From positions 1 through 64,000 of the forward strand of contig JAFMCB010000001.1 of NCBI GenBank assembly GCA_017858095.1: a DNA stretch of 64,000 bases. The letters run 5' to 3'. Positions 30,924-44,489 of the stretch are shown here, piece by piece. Each line of letters opens with the position of its first letter. Within the stretch, counting starts at the first letter, position 1. Position numbers and translations under genes: made by a program. This DNA is from Methylophilaceae bacterium (lineage in GTDB: Bacteria > Pseudomonadota > Gammaproteobacteria > Burkholderiales > Methylophilaceae). Under the pieces are notes generated by a model. That model made no database searches, had not been told where the DNA came from, and worked only from the letters and a program-made list of their open reading frames with translations.

Positions 30924-32191
30924 TAATGAATTGCCCTCGACTCGTCTATTGTATAAAAAGATCCAAACACTATTATATTATCATTTTCCTTGCAATTTTC
31001 TAATGCTGATTGATAAGCTTGTTCAATGTTTTGATAGGTTTTTATTATTGAATTTGGGTGAATTCTTTTGATAGAACTCTCAAGTTGATCTATCTTAAGT
31101 GCCCGTGTATTTTTTAACTCAGCAATGTGCCACTGATCAACCCCATCAAATAATTCAATAATTTTTTCATATTCTTTATCTCGCAAAATGGAAAATACAG
31201 CTTTTAGTATTCCCTCATTTCGATTTTCTTTTAGAATTTTCAATAAATTTTCAGCTGCCGCGAAATTATGTGCTACATCAATAATTAAACATGGATTCCT
31301 CGAGAGAATTTCAGCTCTTGCTGAGAGGATCGTTCGTTGTATGCCTTTTGTAATATCAGCATCAGAAATAGGAAAAAAATTTCTTAACATCTCTACGCAA
31401 CGAATTGTCCCTGCCATATTTTGAACCTGAACCTGGCTGGTGTTTGCCAGAAGCTCATTCAAATCAATTTCTACCATATTACTTTTATAGGTAGAAACTT
31501 TATTGTCAATATCAAGCCCATAATCTTCTCCTAAGCAAGAGACCATGGTGCCAATTTTTTTTGCATGATTAAGGATGCTTTTAGGGATATTTTTAAAGTT
31601 AATTATGCCGGGTGTATTGGGTCGTAAAATACCAGCTTTTTCAAATCCTATTTCTTCAAGTGAATTGCCAAGATAATCTTGATGGTCAAAACTTATAGAG
31701 GAAATGATACTTACTGCAGGATCAAAAATATTGACAGCATCTAATCGCCCGCCCAAGCCAACTTCCATAATACATACATCCACTTTATTTTTCACAAAAA
31801 GATGCATGGCTGCTAATGTAGTAATCTCAAAAAATGTAATGCTTGTGTCACCTCTAACAGATTCAATAAAGTGAATTGATTTAACAATATCTTTATCTGT
31901 AACTTCTTCTTTATTAATACAAATTCGTTCATTAAATCTATGGATATGCGGAGAGGTATAACAAGCTACCTTTAAATTTGCTTGGCATAAAATTGATTCA
32001 AGGTATCTACAAATTGAGCCTTTTCCATTTGTGCCTGCGACAGTAATAATAGGAAATGAAGGATTAATTTTTGCTTTATTTTTAACAGATTCAACGCGCT
32101 CTAAACCAAGTTCAATTTGAGAGGGATGTATCTTTTCTAGATAATTTAACCAACAACCTAAATTGTCAGATAAATCAGGTTTTATTTTCAC
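30923..32191 (-). CDS. folC: Bifunctional folylpolyglutamate/dihydrofolate synthase
   Basis: [44 protein letters not shown]. Confidence 0.95.
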   Translation of the reverse strand: MKIKPDLSDNLGCWLNYLEKIHPSQIELGLERVESVKNKAKINPSFPIITVAGTNGKGSICRYLESILCQANLKVACYTSPHIHRFNERICINKEEVTDKDIVKSIHFIESVRGDTSITFFEITTLAAMHLFVKNKVDVCIMEVGLGGRLDAVNIFDPAVSIISSISFDHQDYLGNSLEEIGFEKAGILRPNTPGIINFKNIPKSILNHAKKIGTMVSCLGEDYGLDIDNKVSTYKSNMVEIDLNELLANTSQVQVQNMAGTIRCVEMLRNFFPISDADITKGIQRTILSARAEILSRNPCLIIDVAHNFAAAENLLKILKENRNEGILKAVFSILRDKEYEKIIELFDGVDQWHIAELKNTRALKIDQLESSIKRIHPNSIIKTYQNIEQAYQSALENCKENDNIIVFGSFYTIDESRAIH

Positions 32192-33045
32192 TGACTTACT
32201 TTTAAATGCATCAATAGATCTGAGAGAGTTTTTTTCATTTCTCTTCTATCAACAATCATATCAATCGCGCCGTGCTCTAATAAGAACTCCGCTCTTTGGA
32301 ATCCCTCAGGCAGCTTTTCTCGGACAGTTTGCTCTATAACTCGCGGCCCAGCAAAGCCAATTAATGCCTTAGGTTCAGCGATAATTATATCCCCCAACAT
32401 AGCAAAGCTTGCTGAAACTCCACCCATAGTAGGATCTGCAAGGATTGAAATAAAAGGTAATTTTTTTTCACTCAATTTTGTTAATACAGCACTTGTTTTC
32501 GCCATTTGCATAAGGGAAATTAATCCTTCTTGCATTCTCGCGCCCCCACTTGAGGCAACACATATAAAAGCACAATTATTCTTTATGGCCTGGCTGACAC
32601 CTTGAACAAATTTCTCACCGACAACAGAGCCCATCGACCCGCCTAAAAAATTAAACTCGAATGCTGAAATAACTACTGGCTGAGATTCTATAAAACCCTC
32701 AAAAACAACTAGTGCATCATTTTCCTTGGTTGCACTCTTTGCTGCCGACAAACGATCTTTGTAGGGTTTAGTATCCTTGAATTTTAAAGGGTCCGTGGGT
32801 TTAATATTTAACCCAATCTCATTCCTTCCAGGACGATCAAGGATAAGGTCAATTCGGTCCCTTGCTTTTAATCGGTTATGATGTCCACAATTTGGGCATA
32901 CATCAAAATTTTTTTCTAAATCATCATTGTATAAAACTGATTGGCATGAGGCGCATTTATGCCATAAACCCTCAGGCATACTCTTTCTTAAACTGCCCAC
33001 CATTTTTTTAATTTTTGGTGGCATTACATTTTTTAACCAACTCAA
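32188..33045 (-). CDS. accD: Acetyl-CoA carboxylase carboxyltransferase subunit beta
   Basis: Zn ribbon [50 protein letters not shown]. Confidence 0.97.
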   Translation of the reverse strand: MSWLKNVMPPKIKKMVGSLRKSMPEGLWHKCASCQSVLYNDDLEKNFDVCPNCGHHNRLKARDRIDLILDRPGRNEIGLNIKPTDPLKFKDTKPYKDRLSAAKSATKENDALVVFEGFIESQPVVISAFEFNFLGGSMGSVVGEKFVQGVSQAIKNNCAFICVASSGGARMQEGLISLMQMAKTSAVLTKLSEKKLPFISILADPTMGGVSASFAMLGDIIIAEPKALIGFAGPRVIEQTVREKLPEGFQRAEFLLEHGAIDMIVDRREMKKTLSDLLMHLKVSQ

Positions 33046-33059
33046 CTTAATATCCCCTT

Positions 33060-33854
33060 TTACGCAATAGCTTGCTTCATTTCAGTCATTAGTTTTTTTA
33101 TGTTTGATATTAAATCTGCACGGCTTGAATTTTCAATTTCCTGGACAATACGACTGCCTATAACAACTGCATCAGATATCAAGGCAACTTCTTTTGCCGT
33201 TTTGGCATCCCTTACCCCAAATCCAACTCCTATAGGAAGTTTTGTATATCTTTTAATGTTTCGAACTCGCTCTGTAACTTGATCTATGTCAATATTTGCA
33301 GATCCTGTAACCCCTTTCAATGAAACATAATAAATAAATCCAGTGGCTTGTTCAATTATTAGCTTAATACGTTTATCTTCAGTGGTTGGTGAGAGCAAAA
33401 AGATAGTATCAATATTTTTTTCTTTTAATTTCTCAACAAATGATTTTGCTTCTTCCGGGGGGTAATCTACAGTTATTACCCCATCAACATGCGCTTCATG
33501 AATTAATTGGATAAATAAATCAATGCCAATAGCCTCCATTGGGTTGGCATAGCCCATCAAAATTATAGGGGTATGCTTATTTTTTTGTCTAAATTCTTTT
33601 ACTATTTCAATTGTTTTTTTAATACCCACATTGTTTGCAATTGCCCTCTCACTCGCTCTTTGAATAACCGGTCCATCAGCCATGGGGTCGGTAAAGGGGA
33701 TTCCTAATTCAATCATATCAGCACCTGCATCAACCAAGGTGTGCAATATTTCAATTGTCATCTCGGGGTCAGGGTCCCCAGCAGTTATGAAAGGAATTAG
33801 GGCCTTACTTTGTTTTTTATCAAGACTATCAAAAACTGATTTAATTTTAGACAT
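33060..33854 (-). CDS. trpA: Tryptophan synthase alpha chain
   Basis: [37 protein letters not shown]. Confidence 0.97.
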   Translation of the reverse strand: MSKIKSVFDSLDKKQSKALIPFITAGDPDPEMTIEILHTLVDAGADMIELGIPFTDPMADGPVIQRASERAIANNVGIKKTIEIVKEFRQKNKHTPIILMGYANPMEAIGIDLFIQLIHEAHVDGVITVDYPPEEAKSFVEKLKEKNIDTIFLLSPTTEDKRIKLIIEQATGFIYYVSLKGVTGSANIDIDQVTERVRNIKRYTKLPIGVGFGVRDAKTAKEVALISDAVVIGSRIVQEIENSSRADLISNIKKLMTEMKQAIA

Positions 33855-35057
33855 TTATAAAGTAATTCCAGCCAAATTAGCAACTGTATTGATATCTTTA
33901 TCTCCCCTACCGGACAAATTGACTAAAATAATTTGATCTGGATCCATTTCTTTTGCAAGTTTTTCCGCATGCGCAAGGGCGTGACTTGTTTCAAGCGCAG
34001 GAATAATTCCTTCAACACGACACAAATTATGAAAAGCAGCCATCGCTTCGTCATCTGTAACAGCAACATATTCAGCACGGCCCGAATCTTTTAACCAGGC
34101 ATGTTCTGGCCCTACGCCAGGATAATCAAGTCCCGCAGATACGGAATGTGTCTCAATAATTTGACCTTCTTCATTTTGCATCAAATAAGTACGGTTACCA
34201 TGCAGTACCCCAATCGCGCTATTTGAGGATAATGGAGCTGCATGCTTGCCGGTCTCAAGTCCATGTCCAGCTGCTTCAACTCCAATCAAACGGACATTTT
34301 CTTGTTCAATGTATGGATAAAAAATTCCCATCGCATTCGATCCTCCACCAACACAAGCTAAAATTGCATCCGGTTGTCGATCACAAAGTTCAAGCATTTG
34401 GCTCTTACATTCTTTGCCGACAACAGAATTAAAATCCCTGACCATCATAGGATAAGGGTGAGGTCCTGCTACGGTTCCAATAATATAAAAAGTATTTGAA
34501 ACATTCGTCACCCAATCACGTAAAGCTTCATTTAAAGCATCTTTTAGTGTTTTTGAACCGCTCTCAACCGGGACAACTTGTGCGCCTAATAGCTTCATAC
34601 GGTAAACATTTGGCGATTGTCGCTTGACATCCTCAAGCCCCATATAAACTACACATTCAAGTCCTAATCGTGCGGCAATTGTAGCAGTTGCTACGCCATG
34701 CTGCCCTGCACCAGTCTCTGCAATAACTCTTGGTTTACCCATTTTTTTTGCCAATAAGGCTTGTCCAACTGTGTTATTTACTTTGTGTGCACCAGTGTGG
34801 TTTAAGTCCTCTCGCTTTAGATATATTTTTGCACCACCAATTTTTTTAGTTAATCTTTCGGCAAAATATATAGGGCTGGGTCGTCCAACAAAATGTTTTA
34901 AATCATGATGAAATTCAGCAAGGAAATCAGGATCATTTTTGTATTTTGCATACATGTCACGAAGCTCATCAAGTGCTTCGATTAATGTTTCTGCAACAAA
35001 AGTGCCGCCAAACTGACCAAAATGACCAAATTGATCAGGTAAATCATATGCTTGCAT
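33855..35057 (-). CDS. trpB: Tryptophan synthase beta chain
   Basis: [43 protein letters not shown]. Confidence 0.98.
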   Translation of the reverse strand: MQAYDLPDQFGHFGQFGGTFVAETLIEALDELRDMYAKYKNDPDFLAEFHHDLKHFVGRPSPIYFAERLTKKIGGAKIYLKREDLNHTGAHKVNNTVGQALLAKKMGKPRVIAETGAGQHGVATATIAARLGLECVVYMGLEDVKRQSPNVYRMKLLGAQVVPVESGSKTLKDALNEALRDWVTNVSNTFYIIGTVAGPHPYPMMVRDFNSVVGKECKSQMLELCDRQPDAILACVGGGSNAMGIFYPYIEQENVRLIGVEAAGHGLETGKHAAPLSSNSAIGVLHGNRTYLMQNEEGQIIETHSVSAGLDYPGVGPEHAWLKDSGRAEYVAVTDDEAMAAFHNLCRVEGIIPALETSHALAHAEKLAKEMDPDQIILVNLSGRGDKDINTVANLAGITL

Positions 35058-35664
35058 GTTTAACTCCCAGGATAAATTCTTTCATTTTTTTAAAATCTTT
35101 TTTTCCTTTAGTAATTTCTACGCCCCCACTCACATCAACAGCATAGGGTTGATGTTGATTGATAAGCAAACTAATATTTTCGTTATTAAGACCACCAGCA
35201 ATAATTAAAGGTTTTAAAGAGTCTTGAGGAATTAAATTCCAATCAAATATTATTCCTGTTCCACCCCTTGCGCTATCAGAAAAAGCATCCAAAAGTAAAG
35301 CTGCGGCACTATTATAATTATTACAGCATTCTACCAAATTAAAGTGGCTCTTTACTTGAAAAGCTTTAATATACCTTCTATTAAATTGCAAGCAAAATTC
35401 TTCGGATTCATCCCCATGAAACTGTAAAATATCGACGCCCGAACGCGTAATACTTTTTTTCACCTCATCTATTGAGGCATTAACAAATAATCCTACTGAG
35501 GTAACAAATGCGGGTAATTTTTTAATAATTTCACCTGCATCCGCAGGATTAATATACCTTGGGCTGTCTTTTACAAAAACAAAACCAAGTGCATCTGCAC
35601 CTAAGCTACATGCGTCTAATGCATCATTTAAATTTGTAATTCCACATATTTTTACTTTAATCAT
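35044..35664 (-). CDS. trpF: Phosphoribosylanthranilate isomerase
   Basis: [43 protein letters not shown]. Confidence 0.95.
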   Translation of the reverse strand: MIKVKICGITNLNDALDACSLGADALGFVFVKDSPRYINPADAGEIIKKLPAFVTSVGLFVNASIDEVKKSITRSGVDILQFHGDESEEFCLQFNRRYIKAFQVKSHFNLVECCNNYNSAAALLLDAFSDSARGGTGIIFDWNLIPQDSLKPLIIAGGLNNENISLLINQHQPYAVDVSGGVEITKGKKDFKKMKEFILGVKHASI

Positions 35665-36449
35665 GAGTGAAATATATTAACTGAGTTATTTGATTGGGGT
35701 ATCTTCCAAGCATCATCATACTTGATATTTGTGAGATATAAACCATTTGGCATGAATGTTGGGGGAGCCAAACGTCGATCTTTTTTTGTAAATAACTCGT
35801 CAATGTAACTTAATTCTTTTTCTTTGCGAGCAATGACTATTAGTGTTGCTATCATATTTCTGATTTGATGGTGCAAAAAACCGTTCGCTTTTATAGTAAA
35901 TAGGTAAAAATTAGAAAAGAATTCACATTGAAAAAGGGAGATGTTACGAACTGGGGAAAGCGCCTGGCATTCCGAAGAACGAAAGGAACTAAAATCATGT
36001 TCTCCCACAAATTTTTTACATGCAGCATTTATTAAATTATTATCTAGCTGATAATAAGTCCACCCTGCGAGACCACTAAGTAAGGCTGAATGTGATGATC
36101 GGTAATGCAATAAATATTGATATTCACGCTCTACAACAGAATGTCTAGCATGGAACTCTTGGCTGATCTCTTTTGCCCATTTAATTCGAATACTCTCTGG
36201 TAAAAACGAATTTAAACCTTTTACCCATGCTGTAATTGGTCGAACAGCATTTATATCAAAATGGAATACTTGACCTAAGGCATGCACACCTGTATCTGTT
36301 CTTCCAGCTGCATGAGTATCAATCTTTTCATCTGAAATTGAAAAAATAGCTTTTTCAATCTCACTTTGAATAGTTATAACATTAGGTTGTTTTTGCCAAC
36401 CATGAAAATATTGGCCAAGATACTCTACTTCGGCAACAACGCGTCTCAT
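35661..36449 (-). CDS. truA: tRNA pseudouridine(38-40) synthase
   Basis: VEYLGQYFHGWQKQPN; HAAGRTDTGVHALGQVFHFD; HHQIRNMIATLI. Confidence 0.96.
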   Translation of the reverse strand: MRRVVAEVEYLGQYFHGWQKQPNVITIQSEIEKAIFSISDEKIDTHAAGRTDTGVHALGQVFHFDINAVRPITAWVKGLNSFLPESIRIKWAKEISQEFHARHSVVEREYQYLLHYRSSHSALLSGLAGWTYYQLDNNLINAACKKFVGEHDFSSFRSSECQALSPVRNISLFQCEFFSNFYLFTIKANGFLHHQIRNMIATLIVIARKEKELSYIDELFTKKDRRLAPPTFMPNGLYLTNIKYDDAWKIPQSNNSVNIFHS

Positions 36450-37060
36450 AAAAAAACACCAATAAGTGAAGCCACAGATACAAAAATTACTATCCAGATA
36501 AAATCTATATGATTTAGTGCAACACTCTCTGGCATTATTTTTACCTCTGCCTGATAATCTTTTGCTAATATTTTTTTAAGTTCCGACGTGAAAGTAGAAA
36601 ATTTAAACTGATAATTTTTAAATAATTCAAAATATTCAAATGTTAAAAATAAACGTGCGGAAAGACGATCCTTGTTTAATCCAAAGAAACTAAAAAAATC
36701 AGCAAATTTAATTATTTTTACGATCAAATACTTTTTCGGTAAAACAGACATCATAATTGCCACCAGTGAAAAAATATTTAATAGTCTTAGCGAATTAAAA
36801 AATGCCTGCGCTATTCCTTCGTAACTGACTGAAATGAAATAATAATAAAATAATATTTCACCTGGAATAGATAAAGCGTAAATAAGAATAAGCGAAAGAA
36901 GAAAAAATTTAATCCTGTAAAAAATATGGGTTATTGATACCTTAGTTTTTAAGCTAACTAAAAATAAAAATAGAAACAAAATCATTTGATGCGATAAGCT
37001 GAATGAGGAAATAAAGATTAATAAAAGTAATCCTAAAAATAGAACTAGGTTATTTAACAT
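36446..37060 (-). CDS. Small multi-TM protein, weakly CbiQ/ECF T-component-like
   Basis: Highly hydrophobic 204-aa protein; segment LRLLNIFSLVAIMMSV...SARLFLTFEYFELF is reminiscent of ECF-T; family assignment uncertain. Confidence 0.5.
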   Translation of the reverse strand: MLNNLVLFLGLLLLIFISSFSLSHQMILFLFLFLVSLKTKVSITHIFYRIKFFLLSLILIYALSIPGEILFYYYFISVSYEGIAQAFFNSLRLLNIFSLVAIMMSVLPKKYLIVKIIKFADFFSFFGLNKDRLSARLFLTFEYFELFKNYQFKFSTFTSELKKILAKDYQAEVKIMPESVALNHIDFIWIVIFVSVASLIGVFL

Positions 37061-37081
37061 CAGATTAAATCAAAAAATCAC

Positions 37082-38533
37082 TTAATTAGAATTATCTTTA
37101 TTTTTTTTGTAAATATAGGCATCAACGCTTGTCATGTTATTCACATTTTCTTCGTTCGAATCATTGACGATAGATGTAGGGTCAATTTGGACTGGCTCTT
37201 CCAGTGGGCTAACTTTTAAATCATCTGACTTAGCTTCATTTGGCTGAAACGAATAGTTCTCAGGTTCAAAGCGAGTGCTTTCTGCAACTGAGTCATTTTC
37301 ATTAGTTGTGTATTCTGTATTAGAAATTGGGTTTTTAACTTGTTTTAATTTTGCTTTTTTCTTGGATAAATAAACTAAGAAAATTCCTAGGGTCGCAAAC
37401 ACCACTAAAAGGAGGTTCATTAGAATTGGGTTCGACTCGGTTTCGGTTGGGTCATCAATAATTACCTCTTCGATGATTGGTTTATCCTCATTGATAATTG
37501 ATGACTCAAATTCCTCAGATGCAATATTACTTTTTTCGCTATCAAGCTGAATTTCTTTGATAATATTATCTTTCTCTTTGCTTATCGAATTTGTTTTGTC
37601 TGATGTAATATCCTGAGCAGGCTTTGACTCACTTTCGGTGTTTTCTAAATTTTTTGCTGCATCATTTGAGTTTTGTTGAATACCTTGGTCAGGTTCTGTT
37701 GTTTCAATTTTTTTCGTGGATGTTTTATTGGGCTTATTTTGTTTCACAGTTTTTTTGGAATTAATTTCACTCCATTGCATATTTTGTTCACGTAATATTT
37801 TTCGAGCATCCAGATGGCTTAATTTTTCAAAATATTGCTTAGTTGGAAGTATTAATTTCTTTCCTTTTATTAAGCCATTCATATTCTCTTTTGCGAAGGC
37901 TTGAGGATTCATTTGAAAAATTGCAACTGCTATTTGTTCTGTGGTTATACCAGCTATACTATTTTCTCTTGCAATTTGAAATAATGTTTTACCAGCTTTT
38001 GCAATTGTAGTTTTTGTTTTTAATGGTGTAGAAGTGTCATTTTTTTTCGACTCAGATTTCTTAATTTCCTGAAGTTGTGCTTCTTTTTTGGTAATAGGTT
38101 TTATTTCATCTTTTTTTGAAATATCGGATTGCTTTGTTGCCGTGGTTGGTACCGGGTCTAAAAGAACTGTAAATTCTCTTAAACTTCTTCCTTTTTCTGA
38201 TTCAATTTGCAGGAGCAAATCTATGTAGGACTCTTTAATTGGTAAATCAGTTACGAGTTCAATAACAAATTTATCACCAACTTTTTTGAGCTTAACATTA
38301 ATTTGATCATGCACGGGTAAGCGCGGGATTCCTGCGGCATCATAATCTATTTTAGGGGCAATAGATGGCTTTAATGCTTCTATCTTATCGTCTTTAGCTA
38401 AAGATAGATCTACCTGCATTAGCAACGGTGTATCTTGGTAAGACAGGAGTTTAAATGTACCAATTTGAAGCGCAAAGAGTGCTTGGCTTAAACTCAGAAA
38501 AAAAACAATAAATAATATTTTTATGTGTTTCAT
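37082..38533 (-). CDS. fimV: FimV-like protein with LysM domain
   Basis: N-terminal signal plus LQIGTFKLLSYQDTPLLMQVDLSL..., FTVLLDPVP, LysM-like GKTLFQIARENSIAGITTEQIAVAIFQMNPQAFAKENMNGLIKGKKLILP, single TM; between asd and truA. Confidence 0.85.
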   Translation of the reverse strand: MKHIKILFIVFFLSLSQALFALQIGTFKLLSYQDTPLLMQVDLSLAKDDKIEALKPSIAPKIDYDAAGIPRLPVHDQINVKLKKVGDKFVIELVTDLPIKESYIDLLLQIESEKGRSLREFTVLLDPVPTTATKQSDISKKDEIKPITKKEAQLQEIKKSESKKNDTSTPLKTKTTIAKAGKTLFQIARENSIAGITTEQIAVAIFQMNPQAFAKENMNGLIKGKKLILPTKQYFEKLSHLDARKILREQNMQWSEINSKKTVKQNKPNKTSTKKIETTEPDQGIQQNSNDAAKNLENTESESKPAQDITSDKTNSISKEKDNIIKEIQLDSEKSNIASEEFESSIINEDKPIIEEVIIDDPTETESNPILMNLLLVVFATLGIFLVYLSKKKAKLKQVKNPISNTEYTTNENDSVAESTRFEPENYSFQPNEAKSDDLKVSPLEEPVQIDPTSIVNDSNEENVNNMTSVDAYIYKKNKDNSN

Positions 38534-38536
38534 ATT

Positions 38537-39661
38537 TTAAGAGGATTGTGCCTTATTAATAAGAATTCTCAAAATCCTTCTAAGCGGTTCAGCTGCCCCC
38601 CAAAGCAATTGATCCCCAACGGTAAAAGCTGAAATAATATTATCCTCTAAATTTAGCATCCTAACTCTACCAACAGCAATATCCAGTTTACCTGACACCG
38701 CGGCTGGCGATAATTTTTTAATACTATATTCCCTTGAGTTTGGAATTAGATTGACCCATTGATTCCCTGAATCAATTAATTCATTAATCTCTTCTATATT
38801 TAATCTTTTATTCAATTTGATCGTAAGAGCTTGACTGTGAGACCGCATAGCTCCGATTCGAACACATAAGCCATCCACGTTAATCGGATCATAAGAGCCA
38901 TTTAAGATTTTATTGGATTCCACTTGCCCCTTCCATTCCTCTTTACTTCTTCCATCATTTAAATCTTGATCAATCCAAGGAATAAGATTACCTGCCAATG
39001 GTACCGAAAAATTTTTAGTACTAAATGAACTTGAGTGCATCGTTGAAAGAATTTTTTGATCAACTTTTAAAATATCTGATTGCGGGTCTGCAAGTTCTGT
39101 TTTCACAGAAGAATTAAGCTCACCCATTTGTATAATAAGTTCTCTCATATTTTGTGCGCCAGCCCCGCTCGCAGCTTGGTATGTCATAGAGGAAACCCAT
39201 TGAATTAAATTTTCTTTAATTAATCCATGAATTGCAAGCAACATTAATGAAACCGTGCAATTACCTCCTACCCAAGTTTTATTGCCCCTGTTATAAGCTT
39301 CATCGATAGTTTTTTGATTAATTGGATCTAAAACGATTACCGCATCATCAGTCATTCTTAATGTAGATGCTGCATCTATCCAATGGCCGTGCCAGCCCAT
39401 TTTTTTGAGTTTAGGATAAATGTCTTCCGTAAATGTGCCGCCTTGACAAGATAAAATCATATCCATCTCAAATAAATCATGCGTTGAATAAGCGTCATGC
39501 AGTAACGTTTTTTGTTGAAGTATTTCTGGACCATTTTTCCCAACTTGTGATGTTGAAAAAAATACCGGCTCGAATAAAGCAAAGTCGGACTCTTCAACCA
39601 TTCGTTGCATCAATACCGATCCAACCATACCTCGCCAACCAACAAAACCAACTTTTATCAT
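38537..39661 (-). CDS. asd: Aspartate-semialdehyde dehydrogenase
   Basis: [40 protein letters not shown]. Confidence 0.97.
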   Translation of the reverse strand: MIKVGFVGWRGMVGSVLMQRMVEESDFALFEPVFFSTSQVGKNGPEILQQKTLLHDAYSTHDLFEMDMILSCQGGTFTEDIYPKLKKMGWHGHWIDAASTLRMTDDAVIVLDPINQKTIDEAYNRGNKTWVGGNCTVSLMLLAIHGLIKENLIQWVSSMTYQAASGAGAQNMRELIIQMGELNSSVKTELADPQSDILKVDQKILSTMHSSSFSTKNFSVPLAGNLIPWIDQDLNDGRSKEEWKGQVESNKILNGSYDPINVDGLCVRIGAMRSHSQALTIKLNKRLNIEEINELIDSGNQWVNLIPNSREYSIKKLSPAAVSGKLDIAVGRVRMLNLEDNIISAFTVGDQLLWGAAEPLRRILRILINKAQSS

Positions 39662-40725
39662 AATGATCCTTCTAATCTATCAACAACCAAATCACCCATC
39701 TGTTCACACCCAATTAACTTTGTATCAGTCGAGAAAATATCTTGCGTCCGATAGCCGTCTTGTAGCACTTGTCTTACAGCATTTTCTATTAACAAATATT
39801 TTGCTTCATCTTTAAATGTATATTTAAACATCATCGCCAATGATAATATTGTTGCTAATGGGTTGGCTGTATCTTTTCCAGCAATGTCTGGTGCAGACCC
39901 GTGACTAGGTTCATACATACCTTTATTATTCGCATCCAGTGATGCAGAGGGAAGCATGCCGATAGAACCCGTTAACATAGATGCTTGATCAGACAATATG
40001 TCACCAAAAATATTTCCTGTCGCAATAACGTCAAATTGTTTTGGGTCTCGAATCAATTGCATTGCTGCATTATCCACATACATATGACTTAACTTGACAT
40101 CAGGGTAGCTTTTGCCGATATTAGTAAAAATTTCACGCCATAATTCGGTAGTTTCCAACACGTTTGCTTTATCAACAGAGCATAATTTTTGTTTTCTACG
40201 CTGTGCTGTTTGAAAGGCAACATGAGCTATCCGTTCAATTTCTGATTCAGCATAACGCATCGTATTTACACCCTCACGCTCATTATTTTCATTTACTGAT
40301 ATGCCGCGAGGTTGGCCAAAATAAATATCGCCCGTCAATTCTCTAATAATCATGATATCTAAACCAGAAACTACTGAAGCTTTTAAACTGGAGGCATGAG
40401 TCAATTCAGGAAACATAATTGCAGGTCTTAAATTGGCAAAAAGATTAAGCCCTTGACGAATTCTTAATAGCCCTTGCTCTGGTCTTTTCTCTCTGGGCAA
40501 TTGATCATATTTCCAATCGCCCACAGCCCCGAGCAAAATCGCGTCAGCTTTTTTTGCTAAATCTAATGTGCTTGCAGGTAATGGATCATTATGTAATTCA
40601 AAAGCAGAACCACCAATAGGTGCATACTCAATATCTTTCGTTAAATCAAAAGCATCAAGAATCTTTACTGCTTGTTTAGTAATTTCAGGACCAATTCCAT
40701 CACCTGGCAGAATCGCAATTTTCAT
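39658..40725 (-). CDS. leuB: 3-isopropylmalate dehydrogenase
   Basis: [52 protein letters not shown]. Confidence 0.98.
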   Translation of the reverse strand: MKIAILPGDGIGPEITKQAVKILDAFDLTKDIEYAPIGGSAFELHNDPLPASTLDLAKKADAILLGAVGDWKYDQLPREKRPEQGLLRIRQGLNLFANLRPAIMFPELTHASSLKASVVSGLDIMIIRELTGDIYFGQPRGISVNENNEREGVNTMRYAESEIERIAHVAFQTAQRRKQKLCSVDKANVLETTELWREIFTNIGKSYPDVKLSHMYVDNAAMQLIRDPKQFDVIATGNIFGDILSDQASMLTGSIGMLPSASLDANNKGMYEPSHGSAPDIAGKDTANPLATILSLAMMFKYTFKDEAKYLLIENAVRQVLQDGYRTQDIFSTDTKLIGCEQMGDLVVDRLEGSL

Positions 40726-40729
40726 AGCA

Positions 40730-41368
40730 TTATTCTCTTATTAACCATGGATAATTTTTTTTATATTGTGACTCAAACAACTGAATATCATTTTCATTTT
40801 TCAAAGTTAAACCAATATCATCTAAACCCTCTAACAAACAATACTTTTTGAAGTCATCAATATCAAAATGGTAGCTGGTTTCTCCATCAATAACTTTTTG
40901 ATGTTGAAGATCAATCTCTAAACTAAATTTGGCAATATTTAATGATTTTTCAAAAAAATTCTGGGTTAATTCCTCACTTAGCGTAATTGGTAGGATGCCA
41001 TTTTTAAAACAATTGCTGTAGAAAATATCTGCAAAACTAGGGGCAATGATGGTACGTATTCCATAATCTAAAATAGCCCATGGAGCATGTTCACGACTGG
41101 ATCCACAGCCAAAATTTTCTCGTGCTAACAAAATTGTTCCGCCCTTGTATTGAGGTTGATTAAGAACAAATTCATGATTAATTTGCCTTGTCGACTCATC
41201 TTGGTCAGGTTCGCCATGATCCCTATAACGCCATTCATCAAACAAATTCTTACCAAAACCAGTTTTTTTTATTGATTTTAAAAACTGTTTTGGAATAATT
41301 GCATCAGTATCAACGTTCGCTCGGTCAAGAGGAATAACAACCCCACTATGTCTTTTGTATTTTTCCAT
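40730..41368 (-). CDS. leuD: 3-isopropylmalate dehydratase small subunit
   Basis: [44 protein letters not shown]. Confidence 0.97.
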   Translation of the reverse strand: MEKYKRHSGVVIPLDRANVDTDAIIPKQFLKSIKKTGFGKNLFDEWRYRDHGEPDQDESTRQINHEFVLNQPQYKGGTILLARENFGCGSSREHAPWAILDYGIRTIIAPSFADIFYSNCFKNGILPITLSEELTQNFFEKSLNIAKFSLEIDLQHQKVIDGETSYHFDIDDFKKYCLLEGLDDIGLTLKNENDIQLFESQYKKNYPWLIRE

Positions 41369-41370
41369 AC

Positions 41371-42765
41371 TTATAATTTTCTAATATCAACAAATTTTCC
41401 ATAGATGGCCGCTGCAGCTGCCATTTCTGGACTGACCAGGTGCGTTCGCCCACCCTGCCCTTGTCTTCCCTCAAAGTTTCGGTTGGAAGTGGAGGCGCAA
41501 TGCTCTCCTGACTCAAGTCGATCAGCATTCATTGCTAAACACATAGAACAACCCGGCTGCCTCCACTCGAAACCAGCGTTGATAAAAATTTGATCTAAGC
41601 CTTCTTTTTCTGCTTGCATTTTTACCAAACCAGAACCTGGAACAACCATTGCCTGCTTAATAGATTTAGCTACTTTTTTTGACTTTACAATTTCTGCTGC
41701 ACTTCTTAAATCCTCTATTCTCGAGTTAGTGCAAGACCCAATAAAAACTCGATCAACAGGAATATCTGAAATTGGTAAATTTGGCTCAAGATTCATGTAC
41801 TTAAGCGCTTGAAGGTAGCTCTTTTTTTTTGATCCCGACTGAAGATTGGGGTCAGGAATGAAACCTGAAATACTCGTTACCATTTCAGGTGACGTCCCCC
41901 AAGTTACTTGTGGCTCAATAAGGCCAGCGTCAAGGTTGATGACTTGATCAAATGCTGCATCTTTATCACTCACTAATTGTTTCCAATCTTTTATTGCCAT
42001 TTCCCATAATTCACCTTGAGGTACATATGGACGGTCTTTTAGATAATTAATTGTTTTATCATCTACGGCAACCATTCCCGCTCTGGCACCAGCCTCAATA
42101 GCCATATTACATAGGGTCATTCTGCCTTCCATAGATAAATCTTTAATTGCATCACCAGCAAACTCAATCGCATATCCTGTTCCTCCAGCAGTTCCAATAT
42201 GTCCAATGATTGCTAAAGCAATATCTTTTGCTGAAATGAACTTAGGTGCTTGGCCATTAACATTTATTTGCATCGTCTTTAATTTTCTTACAATCAAACA
42301 CTGCGTTGCTAACACATGTTCGACTTCTGAGGTTCCAATTCCCATCGCCAATGCACCAAAGGCACCATGGGTGCTAGTATGAGAGTCACCACAAACTATT
42401 GTCATTCCCGGCAACGTTAATCCTTGCTCAGGACCAATAACATGAACGATACCTTGACGCGTATCATTCATCTTAAACTGATTAAGGCCAAACTCGACAC
42501 AGTTACTGTCCAGCGTATCAACTTGAATTTTGGATATAGGATCTTGAATTCCCTGCTCTCGATCAAGGGTCGGCACATTATGATCCGGCACAGCCACTAT
42601 TGAGTCTGTCCGCCATATTTTCCTTTTGTTTAATCTAATACCATCAAAGGCTTGCGGACTGGTTACCTCATGAATTAAATGTCGGTCAATATAGATTAAG
42701 TAGCTATCTTCTAGCCCTTTTACGACATGACGATTAAAAATCTTTTCGTATAAAGTTAATGCCAT
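41371..42765 (-). CDS. leuC: 3-isopropylmalate dehydratase large subunit
   Basis: [57 protein letters not shown]. Confidence 0.98.
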   Translation of the reverse strand: MALTLYEKIFNRHVVKGLEDSYLIYIDRHLIHEVTSPQAFDGIRLNKRKIWRTDSIVAVPDHNVPTLDREQGIQDPISKIQVDTLDSNCVEFGLNQFKMNDTRQGIVHVIGPEQGLTLPGMTIVCGDSHTSTHGAFGALAMGIGTSEVEHVLATQCLIVRKLKTMQINVNGQAPKFISAKDIALAIIGHIGTAGGTGYAIEFAGDAIKDLSMEGRMTLCNMAIEAGARAGMVAVDDKTINYLKDRPYVPQGELWEMAIKDWKQLVSDKDAAFDQVINLDAGLIEPQVTWGTSPEMVTSISGFIPDPNLQSGSKKKSYLQALKYMNLEPNLPISDIPVDRVFIGSCTNSRIEDLRSAAEIVKSKKVAKSIKQAMVVPGSGLVKMQAEKEGLDQIFINAGFEWRQPGCSMCLAMNADRLESGEHCASTSNRNFEGRQGQGGRTHLVSPEMAAAAAIYGKFVDIRKL

Positions 42766-42767
42766 TT

Positions 42768-43262
42768 TTAGTCTCTAAAATTTCCAAAATTTAGAGGGTA
42801 CTGATTGTGTTTCTGTTTTATTAAAGAAATAGCCTCCTGAAGATCATCCCTCTTATTTCCATTTACTCTAACCTCTTCACCTTGGATGCTTGCTTGGACT
42901 TTTAATTTTGCATCTTTTAAAGTTTTAATAATCTGTTTGGCAAAATCAATATCAATTCCACTCTTGATACTTAAGTTTTGTTTAACTTTATTACCCGAAA
43001 CAGTCTCAATGCTTGATGAAATAAGTCGTTTAGAACTATTTGGCTCTTTCTTTTCCAAGGATGGAAATAAAATATCTTTTACCTGATTTAATTGAAACTC
43101 CGCATCGCCAAAGAGTGTAATGTTCATTTCTTTTTCATTTAACTCAACAGCCGCACTCGTCCCTTGAAAGTCGTAGCGATTCTTAATTGTTCTCATCGCA
43201 ACATCAATTGCATTTTTTATATTAACCATATTGGCATCCGAACTTACATCAAATGAAGGCAT
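42768..43262 (-). CDS. yajQ: YajQ family cyclic-di-GMP/nucleotide-binding protein
   Basis: [59 protein letters not shown]. Confidence 0.93.
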   Translation of the reverse strand: MPSFDVSSDANMVNIKNAIDVAMRTIKNRYDFQGTSAAVELNEKEMNITLFGDAEFQLNQVKDILFPSLEKKEPNSSKRLISSSIETVSGNKVKQNLSIKSGIDIDFAKQIIKTLKDAKLKVQASIQGEEVRVNGNKRDDLQEAISLIKQKHNQYPLNFGNFRD

Positions 43263-43271
43263 AATTAACTC

Positions 43272-44489
43272 CTAATTTTTTTTGTATTTTTTTGCAATTC
43301 TTAATCTAAGAGCATTGAGTTTAATAAAGCCGGTAGCATCGAATTGGTCATAAGCGCCAGCATCGTCTTCAAATGTGGCGATGTCTTCATCAAATAATGA
43401 GGAGTCGCTATCTCTGCCAAGTATCTCAATATTGCCTTTGTAGAGTCTAAGCTTGACCCAGCCACCGACATTTTCCTGAGAAAAGTTAATGAGCTGTTGT
43501 AAGGCTTCCCGCTCTGGACTCCACCAGAAACCGTTATAAATAAGTTTGGCATATCGAGGCATTAATTCATCTTTGAGATGCGCAAGCTCTCTGTCTAAAG
43601 TTAAAGCTTCAATGGCTCTGTGCGCTTTAAGTAAGATGGTACCGCCTGGTGTTTCATAGCAGCCTCGAGATTTCATCCCAACAAATCGATTTTCCACCAA
43701 ATCCAGTCTGCCAATACCATGCCTACCTCCAATCAAATTTAATTGGTCGAGTAACTCATGTCCAGGCAAAACCTTTCCATTGATTTTTACTGGGTCCCCT
43801 TTGCTAAATTCAACGGTAATGTCCTCTGCCTCATTTGGCGCTTTCTGTGGACTTACGGTCCATCGCCACATTGATTCCTCAGGAGTATTTTTTGGGTCTT
43901 CCAGATGCCTACCTTCGTAAGAAATATGAAGAAGGTTGGCGTCCATACTATAAGGACTGCCACCTGATTTATGCTTCATCTCAACGGGAATGCCATGACT
44001 TTCTGCATAATGCAGAAGCTTTTCTCTACTAAGCAAATCCCATTCTCTCCATGGAGCAACGATTTTGATATTTGGATCTATCGCATAAGCACCCAGTTCA
44101 AAACGAACCTGGTCGTTTCCTTTGCCAGTCGCACCATGCGCAATAGTGTCGCTCTTTGTTTTATGCGCAATTTCGACTAATCTCTTCGCAATAAGTGGTC
44201 TCGCAATTGATGTTCCCAGCAGGTATTCACCTTCATATACTGTATTGGCTCTAAACATAGGAAAAACATAATTCTCGACAAAATCTTGCCTTAAATCCTC
44301 AATAAAAATTTCTTTTACCCCAGCTGCTTTAGCTTTTTCTCTCGCCGGTTCAATTTCTTCTCTTTGGCCTAGATCTGCAGTAAATGTAACAACCTCGCAC
44401 TGATATTTTTCTTGAAGCCATTTAAGGATAACGGATGTATCAAGACCACCAGAGTAGGCTAAGACAATTTTATTTACTCCTTTAATCAT
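43272..44489 (-). CDS. argG: Argininosuccinate synthase
   Basis: [36 protein letters not shown]. Confidence 0.98.
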   Translation of the reverse strand: MIKGVNKIVLAYSGGLDTSVILKWLQEKYQCEVVTFTADLGQREEIEPAREKAKAAGVKEIFIEDLRQDFVENYVFPMFRANTVYEGEYLLGTSIARPLIAKRLVEIAHKTKSDTIAHGATGKGNDQVRFELGAYAIDPNIKIVAPWREWDLLSREKLLHYAESHGIPVEMKHKSGGSPYSMDANLLHISYEGRHLEDPKNTPEESMWRWTVSPQKAPNEAEDITVEFSKGDPVKINGKVLPGHELLDQLNLIGGRHGIGRLDLVENRFVGMKSRGCYETPGGTILLKAHRAIEALTLDRELAHLKDELMPRYAKLIYNGFWWSPEREALQQLINFSQENVGGWVKLRLYKGNIEILGRDSDSSLFDEDIATFEDDAGAYDQFDATGFIKLNALRLRIAKKYKKN

